Assembly (NCBI RefSeq): GCF_017562075.2
Contig: NC_054083.1
Location: 11,674,607-11,738,606 of the forward strand
Direction of reading: 5' to 3'
Length of the DNA: 64,000 bases
Source: Anopheles merus
Taxonomy: Eukaryota > Arthropoda > Insecta > Diptera > Culicidae
Below are positions 11,901 through 25,634 of this stretch, in pieces. A model generated the notes under the pieces. The model searched no databases. It had not been told where the DNA came from and saw only the letters and a program-made list of their open reading frames with translations. Made by a program: the position numbers and the translations under genes. Every line of letters begins with the position of its first letter. Position 1 is the first letter of the stretch.

Positions 11901-14900
11901 CCAGAACGGTGTATGTGTGTGTCTACAAACGAGTATCTGCACACAATGCACAAGTCTTAATCCTGTTTTCCACATCGAGTCCCATTTCAGCGACGCATTT
12001 TCAGTGTCGGGATTTGGTTGCAAAAGGATTTCACTTCCATTCTGTTGCTATCTGTGGACAGTGTTAGCGTGTTTGTGTGTGAGTGTGTGTGCGTGGCTGG
12101 AGGAAGCCTGTGGTAAAATTTTCGGCACATCCAATGCACTACCACCGATTACTTACATCGTGCACTCAGCAGCTACTACACATTCATTCATCCACCGACT
12201 ACGCCATGCATTACGGTAATCTGTAATTTCCAATAGCAAAGTCGCCCGGCAGAGAGGAGCTATTGGGGCAAACTTTTGCTGACATTTGCATAAAGCGACC
12301 AACGGTCCATCGGGACCAACGCGTCCCAGCTAATGATGCTCCAGTGTCCTGAAGTGGCTCTTTATACCTGCCATTTCTCGTATAGGGAGACAGTGTCACC
12401 TTTTCTTTGCCTTTTGCATTCGCTTTAGACCGGCCAAGGGAATCTTATCGTACGTCTGTGCTATTCTCGGTGCCACTAACGCGCTCACTGTCGAGGGCCG
12501 AAAATTCAATAATGCTTGGCATTTGTGCAGCTTATCCGTGCTGTTACATTTACATTAAACGGATTTTAATCAATCATTTAAATAAATAATTCCACTCTAG
12601 AATGGGTTGCTGGAGAGAGAGAGCTGCCTAGCCGACCGACCGGAATAATATAACCGACCAACAGGAATATACATATCACGGATCGATTTTCGCTGTGCAA
12701 AGATGCAATTTGCAACATTTCGTGACGAAACCGTTCAGCCCTATACCACGAAACTGAAGGGATGCAGGGTGCAGCACAATGTAGCAGTGCCCTTGCGAAC
12801 ATTCGACGCCGGAAGTCATGCAGCGTCCGCAAACGAACTTTATATCACGCAGCTGATGATGGCCTTCTTCACACCGAGCTGGCCTGACCCATCAAACCTA
12901 GTGCGGGCTGCGTTGTGTAATTTCGAAAGTCATTAGCAATTTTATTCCACAGTTCTGCGAGGGGCAAAGTGCAACCACCAGTAACGGTTGCACGAGCACA
13001 GTTTTGGGAGTTCAGAGTGCCACCGTTAGGACGTTGGTTGTAACCAGCCCGGACGGCATTCGAGATTGTTTGCCCGCTAGCTGCAGACACTGATCGATGG
13101 GCTTCTAGGCAAAGGACATCTAGCTGCGACATGGCGCTGGTGCACAAACTAGTGCAGATTGGGAGGGCGTGAGTAAATTATAGGGCCACTCGCTTCAATT
13201 GTCAGATGCACTGTTTCCTAACAACCTCGTAAACCATATCCATGCTCCCTGTTCCCGGCAGAGGAAGGCAGCATAGTAATTATCGCTCAAACCGTCCTGC
13301 CCGAGCAGCATGCGTTTGCTAAACACACGATATTTCCGTTCGTAGGTAGCACTTTGGCAATTCAAAACACATAATCTGTTACAGATACGAAAGAATGTCG
13401 CAAAAAGTTATATTCTTCTATAAAATCGGTGATAATATAGTTTGTTTTATTGCTAATAGTCATAAGTGAAGGGAATAAAGATTGAGTGATTGAATATTTA
13501 TACTAGAAATGAATCAAACAATCATAAAATGTGGGTATTGGAATTATTTTCGTAGTTTAAATTTATTTTTAATACTCTTTGCAAGAACCCTTCCTGGTTA
13601 CGACTTGTTGGTTTACTGTTTCTTAGAAAATGACAAACGAACGGAATGTTAGAAAACGTTGAAATTAGTCAATTGTCTTCTTTATCACTCAGTTTATTCT
13701 ATGTATACCTAAAGAAATATAAATATCTGTTCAAGAGCTGTACAGTTCACAACAGAATGCACTAATGCGGTGTGCGTGCATTGCTAGTACAACCATGAGC
13801 CACTGGCCCTCGCAGTACAACTGGATCTGCCGGAAATGGAATGAAGTTCTATCAGAACTTCAAAGAGGATCAAAAACCATTCACCAACAGTCCTCCGAGT
13901 GCAGTTGGCTCCAACGAAGCAACTTAATAAATTCGTGCTCAACCATGACCGACTATTATTAAATTTGGTACTAACTTTTCTGAGCCACATACTTCCTGTT
14001 TTATTTTTTATCTTCCCTTTCGTCCCTATACTGTACGCTTGATGTTTTTGGATTTCCCTCCTAGCACACGGAATTGGTAGATCTTTTATTCTACATCTCT
14101 TTTACTCTTGCCGTTCCTTGTTGCACCTCAACACTATCGAAGTTTCATTTATCCGCTGCTTGCATCGGTACAATGCATAACTACTACTGCCAACAGCGCT
14201 GCAAAAAAAAAACCGTACTCGAGTCGGCCAAACAAAAAGAAACGAACAAAGAAAAACTTAGCAAAAGTGCTAGTGTTTTGTTCGGATTTTAATGCTGCAA
14301 AAGAAATCCTGCTCTAGCCCGGTACGGGAATTCCACGGCCGCAGGATCTTCTTGAGCCTGGAACAGTTTTCCTCCCTCCGGATGCGGTAAGGTAACGGAG
14401 CTTGCAACGTTTCGATCGTTCGGTTGGTTAGCACTGCACGCTACCAAAACACATTCACAAATACATACGCACACAAAATCGAAATTGAACGAAAGCTTTT
14501 TCTTGAGGATCTGGAAATGATGAAGAAGAAAAAAACTGTAGTGCAGAAAAAAGACTCTTCAAAGACGCTGGGTACAAGGCGGTGCGCTCAAGAAACCGTT
14601 AAAATGTTTCAATTTACACAAAAGTTTGCAACTGAATTTTGGATTGCTAGGGCCACCTACCCACTGTCAATGGTGCTTTTTCGTCGGTCGTTCACCAAAC
14701 TAGAGCTTTTTTGTATGTCTCGTTCTTGGGCAACTTTGAGGAAGGAAAAAAATACCGTCCCTTTGATGAATGCTTTTCGATTCCGGTGGGGTTGCGGTAC
14801 TCCGGCTGCCGCAAGCCAAAGTGTGAAGATCCTCCGAACTCCAATCGGCGTTCCGCTTGGGTTTTAGCTTTCTTTCCGCTTTGAAGTGTGCGCCAGTGGA

Positions 14901-14946
14901 TGAATGAACGCCTTAAACGAGCACTGCGCCCTGTACCTTTTTATAA
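8986..14946. other. Long non-coding stretch, mostly balanced composition
   Basis: Nothing here is supportable as a gene. A TATAAAAG sequence at 10618-10625 could be a core promoter, but no initiator consensus or ORF follows at the right distance. A short hairpin (CCTTTAAT and ATTAAAGG around five bases) lies at 9919-9939. An ATG ORF at 13765-13962, with a second ATG in good context near 13794, encodes a tryptophan-rich peptide of unknown nature; another frame on the opposite strand is open across the same bases, so I do not call it. 10800-11470 and 13380-13740 are AT-rich. Confidence 0.55.
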
Positions 14947-14947
14947 T

Positions 14948-15014
14948 GAGAGAGAGAGAGAGAGAGAGAGAGAAGCAGAGAGAGTGAGAGAAAGAGAGAG
15001 AGAGAGAGAGAGAG
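14948..15014 (+). repeat. (GA)n microsatellite
   Basis: This is a run of GA dinucleotides interrupted near 14974-14993 by a few substitutions. It produces spurious Ser-Leu and Arg-Glu repeat ORFs on both strands. Confidence 0.97.
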
Positions 15015-15848
15015 CGAAAATGTTGAGTTCTTTTCATTTCCTTTCTTGCGGATACACACTTCGAAAACCGAATCACGCTCACTAACCGCTTCATTTCTTT
15101 TGGTTAGTAATGATGGTGGCTGACTCTGTACAGTCGATACCACACAACTAGGAAAGAGCTAGCAAAAGGGTTTCTTTATACCACCTTTGCAGCAATCCAG
15201 TTAGCCAGAAGGATTGTGTCACCAGTTTTTGTTGGCCGTGGATGCCTTCTTTTCTTTGTCCATTTGTTTGCTATCGATACATAAACTGAAGAGCAAACAG
15301 CGAGCAGAAAGGCGGAAAATTTGTTGCCATCGTAATTTTCCCGCCTTCCGTTGCGAGGGAATTGATTCCGTATCTTTGTAGATCCGAACGCATTTCCGGG
15401 CGGGCGTGCCCGTTCGCTTTTGCGGGTGGAGGGTTTCCGTACCAAACCAAGCTTAAAAGTTGATCATTTTTCAGCAACCCGTCACAAACGTAACGGAGCG
15501 TTTTGCGACAACCCGATTTGGTTTTAATTAAAATCTCCATCGAATGATAAATGGAAAATGGTTCATAACCAAAACCGAACGGAAATGGGTTCCCGTTTTG
15601 CTAGGGGGTAAAATCTCAGCCCACTGTTTTTGCACCTTCCCAGCGCCGAGTGGTGTAACTAGCGATAGCTGCTACTGACAAGGATCTTCCAGGGTGTTCG
15701 AGTCGAGTTCCAGGCCAGAAACCACAATCTTTTGTTTTTCATTAAGGAAACACCTTAATGACTGCCTTAACCGCTTCATTTCCTTTGTGAATGCTAATTG
15801 TAATAAAACATTTTGAGCTTGTCAAGCTCTCGCCCTTCCTCACCCTAG
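15015..15848. other. Non-coding stretch with a small hairpin
   Basis: The composition is balanced. CATTAAGG at 15740-15747 and CCTTAATG at 15753-15760 form a perfect 8-base stem with a 5-base loop. The last 25 bases before 15849 are strongly pyrimidine-rich and form the acceptor of the candidate exon below. Confidence 0.5.
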
Positions 15849-16022
15849 ATCGAACCGGTCGAGAGAAAGTTCCTTCCGTTGCGGTCTCACTGTAGCGAGG
15901 AAATGGAAAATGGGCCCACCAGTCCCGGCTGGAGGAAATTTATCTTTCGACTCATGGGAAACGATTTGACATGGAGCGAAGTTGAGATAACTAACCCGAT
16001 GGGTTGCAATTGCAGTCGGCGG
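15849..16022 (+). CDS. Candidate 174-base internal exon, unrecognised protein
   Basis: A strong acceptor (CTCGCCCTTCCTCACCCTAG, ending 15848) is followed by exactly 58 open codons and then a consensus donor GTAAGT at 16023-16028. The exon is therefore phase 0 at both ends. The reading starts Ile-Glu-Pro-Val-Glu-Arg-Lys, contains GWRKFIFRLMGNDLTW, and ends Gly-Cys-Asn-Cys-Ser-Arg-Arg. An in-frame ATG lies at 15903. No domain is recognised. It is on the same strand as the other splice-supported candidates and the recursive splice site at 44212. The chance of 58 open codons is only a few percent, but the window offers many places for such a coincidence. Confidence 0.33.
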
Positions 16023-18405
16023 GTAAGTTCATGCCAACTGTATCGTCTTTATCCATTCGTAAATAAACAGGGAATTGGATAAAATAACAATGATGGCTTT
16101 GGATAGGCTCGAGCAGGACTAAAACGGATGTCTTGCCGTTGTTCTCACTGCACAGGAATATGTTGGAGATGTAAGGACAATGTTCCACGGAGTTGCGATT
16201 CATTGACCCAAACCGAGCCAGTCGCTCGGCTGGTGGGAAACCTCATGTATCTTCTATGCAAACGCACAGTGCCGTGAACACCTGAAATGATCTTCAGCAA
16301 CATAAATTATAAATTAGCTTGTGAAAGGAAAATATGGTTTTGTCTGTTCTCTCGATTTGCCCGTCACCGTGCTACAACCACTACCCCTTTGCCCTTGGCC
16401 CTTTAAAAAGTGGTCATTCTTGAAGCTGGCGTATCAACGGATCCTCTACCGTGAAACGCACACCCGTACACACGATAAGTAAGTTGCTAGCAGGGACGCC
16501 CGCTATGAGTAACATCTTTTCATTATCACATCCTTACGTATGCACTGATATCGAATTAATTTTCTTACACCAGCCATCCTACAAAGTACAACGAGCTCAT
16601 GGCAACCGTTACAGATCATCGCCAAACGTACTGCTTGGGCTTGGGTCATACGGGTCACGTACGCTTATCCTTATGCCTTTGTGAGAAAATTGCTTCTAAT
16701 GCTCACTGACTGCATGATAATGCGCTCATGATGCGTGTGGGAATGAATGTGTTACAGTTCGGGTTTCTCGTCAACCTGCCGAGCGCATCGTGCAGGGTCG
16801 GGGTCTACATTGGTAGGACATCGTTACGACTCCGGGCACGGAGGCACGTGATACGGAAATGTGGTCTTGCATTGGAGATTCACACCGATGGGTGTGGACC
16901 TCAAGGTGAGATACATTTGTCTGTAGAAGTGTGAAGAGGGCAGGGGCGTAAACATCGCCCGGCCAATCGCACATAATCGTTTTGTTGCAGGCCGGTAAAG
17001 TGCCACATGTGGAACTATCTCGCTACCATGCAATAATCAATTCATTAAGCCGGTTCAGTGGGGAACTGTTCTTTGCGGCGACCTTTCCGGCATAATTCTC
17101 GGCATAACTTGATACAAGCTGGTGGCTTCCTAGCGAATGCTGTTTGGAAATATCTGTTGCAAGGGAAGATGAAGGTGTCATGGGTTCACTTACAGAACGG
17201 AAACACGAGAGCCGCAAAGGCGATGCGTTTTCCTGCAGTGATACCCAGACAAGGTTAGTGGAATCGAAAATCAGCACATTGTTAATGCACATGCACTTAA
17301 AATTGTATCAAGATTTTGGGTATAGCTGGAATTGCTCTCAAGTTATGTGTCAAAACATGTAACATCAAATATATTGTAGTGTATGTAGAGTATGTATGTA
17401 ACAATAAAGCATTTTATATTATTCGATGTTCTATGAATTGTGTTATCGTGACTATCAGGCGTATTATATTTGTATGATCGAGTCGTCTCGACGTCGTGTT
17501 GATGAAATTTGTATCTTCTTTTGTTTGGAAAAGTTTGGAGTTCATTTTCTCGACTCGAATCGAATAGAGCTGAGAATAGAATACGCGTGAGTGTTTCAGT
17601 TCAACGCTTCTCCGAGTACAAAATTAAAACAGCACCTTAACCAGGTTGCCAGTAAGTCTATCATACTGTCAGTCAAGGAAGACACCGACTGTCAGAATTG
17701 GGTATTCGGACATTAAAGCAAGTTAAAATCTAAAAAGTTTTAGAACACATACACTACAACTACATACAGATTTTGATAATTATTGGAGAAATTTTTATGC
17801 TGTCCGCAATTCGAATCAGAACGTCTGCAATTTGAAACATAAGCTCTAAACTGTCTGGAATAGGAATCATAACATCTTTTCAATTTCATGCGTTTTTTCA
17901 ATGTTTCTAGTAAAATCATTATAAACCTTTTTACAGAAGGTTTGCCTTAGTTAAGGGAGTTATCCAGATGTATGACCGATTAAATTTGAAATAGTAAGAA
18001 ATATACATGCCAAACATGTATTATGTGTCCGCATTTCGAAGCAATATGCTAAATACAAAGAAAATGTTTTTGAGTGACATATTTTGATGCTCAAGAAAAT
18101 TAACTTTGACCAGCGAGATATCAATCTACCTTCATGACATTTATCATGCATCATTGGTTTAAATGAGAGTAAAATTGACTGCTGAAGAATGGAGTTTTCC
18201 ATTTATCAGTATAATAATCATGTAGCTTATCTTTTATGATAATGCCCAAGCAAATGGCGCGCTTCGTGACAAACGCCTGTAATAAAGCTTCTGGCAAGAT
18301 ATTCTTCGCCACGGACACAGCAAATGCAGTGTAGTACTTTACAAGGTCCTATCTAGGGATGAAACTTTGTTGTCCAACCTTTTAAAAGCAAACTATCTAG
18401 AACGC
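16023..18405. other. Non-coding stretch between candidate ORFs
   Basis: This is balanced DNA to about 17260, then AT-rich to 18240. A good donor-like AAG|GTGAGA at 16903-16911 ends an open stretch that starts with ATG at 16728, and AAG|GTTAGT lies near 17253. Around both, several frames on both strands are open, so the evidence does not single out an exon. AATAAA sits near 17403. Confidence 0.45.
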
Positions 18406-19041
18406 ATGGTTGGCGGGAAGATATCGAAGCGACCGTCGCATGAGCCGACCCAGTTGCAGAGTGATTTTTTGGCGCAATTTTACGACACACTTTCGCAAAC
18501 AGACCATAGCAAAACGGTCGCCCAGCATAAAGTTCAATCGAGCCGAAATTCGTATCACATTTTTCACTCTGAAAGCATCGATCCTGTAATTGAATCCCCG
18601 GTGGGCTGCTCGTCGGCAAAGGGGTTCGTTGCAAGCAAGGAAGGAGGTTGTAAAAAAAGTTTTGCTGATTGGATTAGGAGCTTTGTCGAAAGCTGTATCA
18701 TTGCTTGTGCTGTAAGCGTACCGAGTTGCTGTGCACGACTGTTGCAGACTTCCAGTCGAACCGGCATACCGACATCGTCTGCCGAGGCTGCATTTTTCAA
18801 CACATGTTCCTTGAGCCGAAAACATACCATGCATAGTGTACAGATATACAGTGTTTGCCCATCCGTTCCTCTCGATGATCCACCACCCGAAGGTACACTA
18901 AAGTATTGCCTCATTCAATTAGTGTGGCGCTCAGTCAGCAGCTGCCCGGTCAGCAACTGGGGGACCTGTTCGTCGATGGATTGTTTTTGCGAGGCAGAAC
19001 AGGCACGAAGAAATCGAAACCTTTTGATGTCCGAACGGTAG
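18406..19041 (+). CDS. Longest ORF in the window, 211 codons, unrecognised, doubtful
   Basis: The first in-frame ATG is at 18406 in a weak context (CGCATGG); the frame is open further upstream to 18367. The translation is serine- and cysteine-rich, with no signal peptide, membrane segment or motif that I recognise. Two overlapping frames on the opposite strand are also long and open (18397-18834, 18564-18914), which points to a stop-poor sequence rather than selection on one frame. A single-exon gene or a decayed gene is possible, but chance is the better guess. Confidence 0.15.
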   Translation: MVGGKISKRPSHEPTQLQSDFLAQFYDTLSQTDHSKTVAQHKVQSSRNSYHIFHSESIDPVIESPVGCSSAKGFVASKEGGCKKSFADWIRSFVESCIIACAVSVPSCCARLLQTSSRTGIPTSSAEAAFFNTCSLSRKHTMHSVQIYSVCPSVPLDDPPPEGTLKYCLIQLVWRSVSSCPVSNWGTCSSMDCFCEAEQARRNRNLLMSER

Positions 19042-22000
19042 CACCAATTAACTAAATTTACTAACGCCTGCCCTGCATGCCCGCGCTCTTGGGGAGGAGG
19101 AAATACAGACGTCCAGGCGATTACCCAGCTCGACTAGAAAAAGCGTCATCATGTCTGTTCGGCAAACACTCTCACAAATGATTACATGGCACAGGCATCG
19201 CAACCGTTCGAGGCCAAATTTTCAAACGGAAGAAACTGGCTTCTGGTCTGGTTTCGATTGCCTTCAAAAGGAAAATGGTACCGACGTGCGTTTACACAAG
19301 CTGCATGTAGCATAAATTCCAATTTAGATCAGAAAACCAAGTGCATGGAAGTTAGGTGTCTTGAGGCAATTTGCAAAACCATTGCATAAAGATACACCAA
19401 TCGGATTGGCATTTATCGAGTGAAACAAATTTACGTAAACGATGTTCCGACCTGGTCGATTTTATTTGCAGGAGAAATCAAAAAACAAAAACATGCTCCG
19501 AAAGGAGGGGCAAATGTGTGCTATTTACGGCTTGGAATGTAATATCTCTAGCCATGAATATTGGAAGAGCATGTTTCCCTGATTTTAAACTTTCGGATAT
19601 AGTTTCTGGTTGGATTTGGATATGTGTCTTTATACATGTTTTATTGTTTTCAAGCTGTTTTAAGCATTTATCTTAAAAATATATCAAAAATACACTATTG
19701 AAGATTAGCGTGTTGTACTGGTGATATATTGTTGCCATACCAAAAAAAAGTTTTTTGCTTTTATGTAAAAACAAAACTTTAATTTGATTTGATTACTATT
19801 TCTTGTTTTCGTAAACAACTACTGTTTTGTTGGTTGAAGGCTGAAAAAGTGCTTGATCTTGTGAATGAACACAAAGCCCTAAGATTCCAAAATATTAACC
19901 ACCTCCATTTTGGCCGGAAAACACCAGAAAATGGGTTTGGCTCTCGTTTTTCAGTGTAATTGAAGTGTGTCTAAATTGTCGCATCGATAAACCGGCGTGA
20001 ATCTTGTCTAGCTTGACAGTAAATTTTGTGCAAACCTGTCACCGAACGATAAAACCATCCGCCAAGCATCATAATTTCCGTCTTGCCAAAACCACTACCG
20101 CAGGCCACACGGGAGCGGCACCCAGTCCTGGAGAGAGGAAAAACATTTTACGAGGCGGCATTAAAACTGAGCCTTCGGAGTGGTCATGAGGATGAGGATT
20201 TTCTTAAAACCTTGCTACGTGCTAGAGTGTGTTGTGATGTTTTGGTCCATAAATGAGGGAGGAGAGACGTTTTCAAAAACCACACAAATCCCACTCGAAG
20301 GATTTGATCGCTTGAAGCCGATCCCGCCATCAAACATCGAAGACATTTGGAAGAGGTGCACTGTGCGAGAGACTTTTGTTTCAAGGGACGTCATTATTTT
20401 TATACCTTTTATAGCTCTATATCCGTGCCCGGCACTTCTGGGCGGGAAGCTGTTAGTTGCAGTAAAAAATTTACCCCAAAACCGTCGCCTAGCTTCAATA
20501 CGCTATGGGACGCAGCCAAATGATGTTTTTCCTGCCTTACTCCAGACAGCGCTTGTGACAGCGCTAGCAGCAGCAACAGGGAATTATACTGGTCGTATAA
20601 ATTTGGTGCGTCTTAAAGTGGGCGACGCAGGCGATACTGGCAGGCGATGGCTCCCGGCCTTGGCGCGTAACTTTTTCCACCCGACCCGTCGCAAGTCGTC
20701 GTGTTAATAGTTGTTTATCTCCATGCAAGTCACGGTTGAGCTATTCGCTGAGTGCCTCGAGGAAGCAAGGGTGTGCCATCGTTTCGGGGAGCCTGTTCTT
20801 AGGAGGACGAGATAAAAGCTGCCTCGATGCCGTCGTAATCGATGCCCGGGCGTTAAGAAAGAATGAAGGGCACATGTTGCTTTCGATGTAAAATGGTTTA
20901 TTGTCTGATCTCTCTGCCGAAAGAGCTACAAAATATAAGATACGCGAGCGATCTGCCTCAGCAACAATGCTGCTTCCTCTGCTTGTTAGGTTGAAGCAGT
21001 AAGATGAAGGACAGAGAAAGATAAAAAAAAGCTTCTTGCAGTTTTCCCTCTGTCTTCTATTATCGCTCCCGATACTTTCGAATGAATGGGAGGAAGAGGT
21101 GCTAGGGTTGCTTTTGGCAGGATCGTACACGAACCGGTATGTGCAGGAATCTACTACGGCTTCGACTGCAGCTTCAAAGATGGAAAGATATGAACCATAA
21201 CTGATAATGCCTGCGCCGGGAGGGAGCGAACGGGCGGGAGTGGACGATAAAAACGATGCCCCGAAGTTGGGTGAGTGAGCTTTTTATTATCGCCAGGACA
21301 GAGCCGTTGTAGAAGCGCGTTATCCGGTATTCCTTCTTATTTTTTGCTTTCGGTTTGCCACTCCTTTACCAGACGCCCTCGTTCAAGATGGTGCATCCAT
21401 GGTGTGCTTCATGCATGGTTTTGTTCAACGGAGAAGAACGAATAGTTACGTCGATGTGCGCTGCGTGTGTGGGTAATGGAAGTAAATGAACCATCGCCCA
21501 TACATAGAACGACGTTCGGTGTCAGCGGAATGAGTTTTCACTGCTTTGGAAAGAAGTTTATTCATTTTTCAAATGCAAGGATAACCACCACCATTCGTCA
21601 GGTACGTTTGGGGTTAAAAGTTTGAAGACTGCGCAGAAAGGGTGATTACCACTGTACAGGAAACTATTTTACTTAATAGTAATTTTCCTGATGTTTTCGT
21701 AGTAAATACCTATTACATGATGTTGTATTGCAAGTTAGTAAAGGAACAATAATGTGTTAAAAACATAATGCTATTTTCAATTGGAATGTTTACATAAACC
21801 CTAAGTAAACGATTCCATTCACCAAAATTTAAAAACAAATTCACTCCTTGTGTTGCTACACGCATTCCGTACGATCGAGCAATCTTAATGTAAAACCAGC
21901 ATGTATGAACTTCATGGGGGCAACGGCACAAACGGTGCCACAGTTGCGCCTTACCGTGACATGACGAAAGCAAAACTTCATTAAAACTTGCTCCGCCAGA

Positions 22001-25000
22001 ATCAAATTTCGAAGCACTTCATAAATCTCGTCGCGCTAAATGGAACGTAGCGAAAACTTAATTACTTCATCTCTGCACCTTAGGAAGACCGCAGTGAAGA
22101 AGCGAAAGGACATCTTCCTTGCGGCTCCGGTTGATAGTTCCCGCGCTCTAGCTGGAGTGCGAAGAAAAGGGAGAGTAATTTTTCGCCCAACCTAGGAGCC
22201 CGTCGGTAAGGGGTGACTGATAAATTCAGCATTAATTTGAGGCTTCATTCAACATGACAAAATCCGTACCACTCGGATGCTCGGTCCTGCCGTACAACTC
22301 TTCCGTGCGACGTCCTTTTTCGATCGTCATGCAGTTTCGAAACCTCAAAGAAACGAATGATCATCAACAGATTGAGCGCAATTTTTCTCTTCCCTTTGTG
22401 GTACTTGCGCTACATCCAGCGGTTTTGCTGAGCAATGCCTGTGCCATCCACTGGGATGAGTAAATAAATTGATTAAAATCCGCAGCAGTACAAAGGCAGC
22501 GCTTGTCCCCGCACGGCAAACTTGAGCCTGCCTCCGCTTGAGCAATTTCGAACGGGAAAGAAGTCGCGAGCAACCGGACGGGTGGCCGGGAGGACGGAAA
22601 GATAAACCCGAATGGGCGATTGCGACGAAAGATTGACTGTTCATAGTGCTCAAGACGTTCGGCGGGTACGATGGTGATGGATTGTTGGTGTATGTTCGAA
22701 TTTAATGACTCAATAAATTGCTTCATTTGTTGCCGGCAAATGAGATGTGCTGAAATTTGTTAAGCGTCACCACGAGAGCGATTTAAATGAAAGGTTCGAA
22801 TTTGATTTGCAAATTGAACGGTGCACGGACCAAAGTTAGTTGATTTTGTGGCTAGCGGTTTGATAGACTGCGTGGGTTGCATCGCTGTGGGAAGCGAGGC
22901 CCTCCGGAGGGAGAGGTAGAGCTGATTGGTTGCTGCCTGTTCGTCGGTGGAAGCTGTTGCGCCTAGAAAACCACCATCCGCGCGAGCAAGATGCTAAGAT
23001 AAACAAATCAAAATTAAATTCACGTTAAAGTAAACTCGCCGATAAATAGTCCACCGATTGCTATTGGGATGGTAGACAAACATTGGCACGAAAACATTTC
23101 TTCAGATTTGCATGATTGATGTCAGGGCGTCAAGAGTTTGATGCACAGTGTGCTGAATACACAACACCGACTGGGATTTAGATGAGAAGCAAGAATAAAT
23201 AGTTCCTCTTGTTTGAAAAGGCATCGCAACTTTAAAGATACACACCGTAAATCGTTTAAATAATGGCGCGAAAAAGACAAAAATGTTTTTGGGCTTCTAT
23301 TGTGAACGTTGTATTTGAGCTGGTGTTAAATTTTGTTAAAATGAAAAATAAAATACCATTGAAACCATTATTTGATAGACTTATTTCCTATCAAAGTTCT
23401 TAGTCGCGTCTTATTAAAACAAACGCATAACTGTCAACTTAATTCTAAAAAATCTTCATTAAATCGTCCTTCAAATTTTTAAAGGATTTCAAAAGATTTC
23501 TAAAAGCCAGAAATCAATTTTTTCAAGGTTCTTCAACATAAATATAGGGTATTGCCACCGTCAAATAATAAAATAGATTGATGATATGCGACGCAATCAG
23601 GCTATACTTTTCCACACGATACGTACACGATGGAACAGTAGCAAGCAGACATAAACGAATCAAATCAAGGAATTTGTATTCAAATTAAAATATAAGTAAA
23701 AAACACCACAAGAAAGACAAGAATATACAACGAGAGAGCATCGCGATTAAACGCAGACATTCGATTGGCACACTTACAACCGCACGATCGAACGCATCTA
23801 CGAACGCGGCCGTACTGCGCGTAGTGCATTAATATCCCATCAAAACGGTGACCAAAGCTGGAGCAATTGTATCATGACCGGGCAAAATATACAGAATATC
23901 TTACGCCCCAGACGCAGTGTGCTGATGACGTGCACTGGGTAAGAGCGAGGTTGATGTGAAACCGGACACTAAGCAGGCCGGCATGAGCGAATGTGAGGCC
24001 CGGACCAGACCATCGCAGAATCGCGTTCGCGTTCTCGATCACTAATAGATTGCTTTTCCAATTTGTGCAAATATTTGCAGAACGTGCCGATATCAGAAGA
24101 CAGCTAAGCAGTAGAAATGGGAAGGAAAAAATGGCACCCCAATCCCAGTGGCCGTGTGTGGCTGCATGGGGCGAGAGAAGTGATTCTATGTTTATAACCC
24201 AGCGGTTTGGGATGACCGCCGAAGAATTCGATAGGAGAGGAGCAGTAAAACGCCTGGAGGGGCAGTGTGTCTGTTGCGTAACCGCGATTCGTGCTCTCGA
24301 CCGCATGCAAGTATGTGTATTTGGATGAGTTTGGTCTTGTTGTTATTTTTGGAGAAATCTGGAGGACTGGGAAAAGTGCCAAGGTTTCCTCTCGGGTTAA
24401 GCTACTATAGATGCATGAAGCAGTATTATTTATTATTTGCACATCCCGGTACCTCGGCTCACCCAGTGCACGACACGCGCGCACGCAAGAGTATGAAGAA
24501 TAATAAATGAAAAAAAAAGAAACCTAAGACGTTTGCCACATTACAGTGGGGTTGTGCGTTGCGTGACGGTATGCACAGCCGTGTGGTCCATTTTCACATA
24601 GGAATGGGTTTGGCGAGAACTGGTACCAACTGGTACAGAAATAGATTCGAGAAAAATTAGCACAAACAATCTAACATTCAACAAGCTGCGATGGAACAAA
24701 CACAAAGATCGGTAAGGTCATTCTAATAAGAATTAGTCAGCTACAACTACAATTATAACCGATTCAACTATGACGTAAATGAAGCTGTTGGTAGAAAGGA
24801 CAACGCTAGTCAACATCTCTGATACGACTCCATCTCTGGTTACCTTATGTCTTTGTCTAGGTGAAGATTTCCGTTTTAATTAGATAAACAATTTAAAATG
24901 CAAATATAATTTACCGCTTAAATTAATTCTGTTTTCCTGTTGACTCCAAAATGAACGAATCCGGGATGTGCAGATGCAAACAGCTTCCCAAAAAGATACG

Positions 25001-25634
25001 CTTCCTCATCACCACCCTGCAATAACAATGGAGCCCGGGTGGCCGGCCAAACTGTTGGCAAAGAAGCTACATTGCAATTTGTAAAGATTTGCCCGGTTTT
25101 TCCTCCAGTTGATGTTGTTGTAGTACGGGTTGGAAGAAGCTGATGATGTTTGTGCATTCTGTTTAAGCTAGATGCTTGCTGCTGCCGTGTTACTATGGAT
25201 TCAGTTTAGTTTTCGAGATCCATGGCAGGATAAATAGTAGTAATGATTATAAAGGTATCTGATAGTGGAGTGGAGCAATCGAGCATACATGCATCTCGAT
25301 AGGAATTACATTTTGTAAACGAACATTCCCAGATTTTCCAATTTCAGACATCTGAAAGCCAAGTCAAATAGAGCGAACTTCGCTGGTTGATCTTCGTTCG
25401 TCTGCCAATTATTGAATTTGTGCTATTTAATTTGGCACGTTTTTTATATGAAAAAAAAAAACAATCTGAAGGACTGGAAATGTCTTTATTTTTCGAAAAC
25501 TGGGATTTTTTTATGCAACGTGCCCATAAGTGTTATTTGAACTATTGCATTTGACTGTTAAATTCCGATTGTAGTTTCTAGTGTAAGTAAAGTAAAGTAA
25601 AGATATTTATAAACGAGTTATTTGGATATTATAC
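19042..25634. other. Long non-coding stretch
   Basis: I see no supported gene. 19540-19830, 23230-23580 and 24640-24900 are AT-rich and the rest is balanced. The ORFs at 20180-20707 (plus), 23872-24306 (minus) and 24104-24484 (minus) overlap open frames on the other strand and resemble nothing. A short AGTAA pentamer repeat lies at about 25585-25602, just before element 2. Confidence 0.55.

Noticed and set aside
14864..15143. Ser-Leu and Arg-Glu repeat ORFs on both strands
   Set aside because: They are translations of the GA microsatellite at 14948-15014.
16728..16911. ATG ORF ending at an AAG|GTGAGA donor
   Set aside because: Two minus-strand frames are open across the same bases, the peptide is arginine-rich without features, and no partner exon is seen.
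20180..20707. 175-codon plus-strand ORF
   Set aside because: It starts with GTG, shows no recognisable motif, and has neither splice signals nor a polyadenylation signal that would support it.
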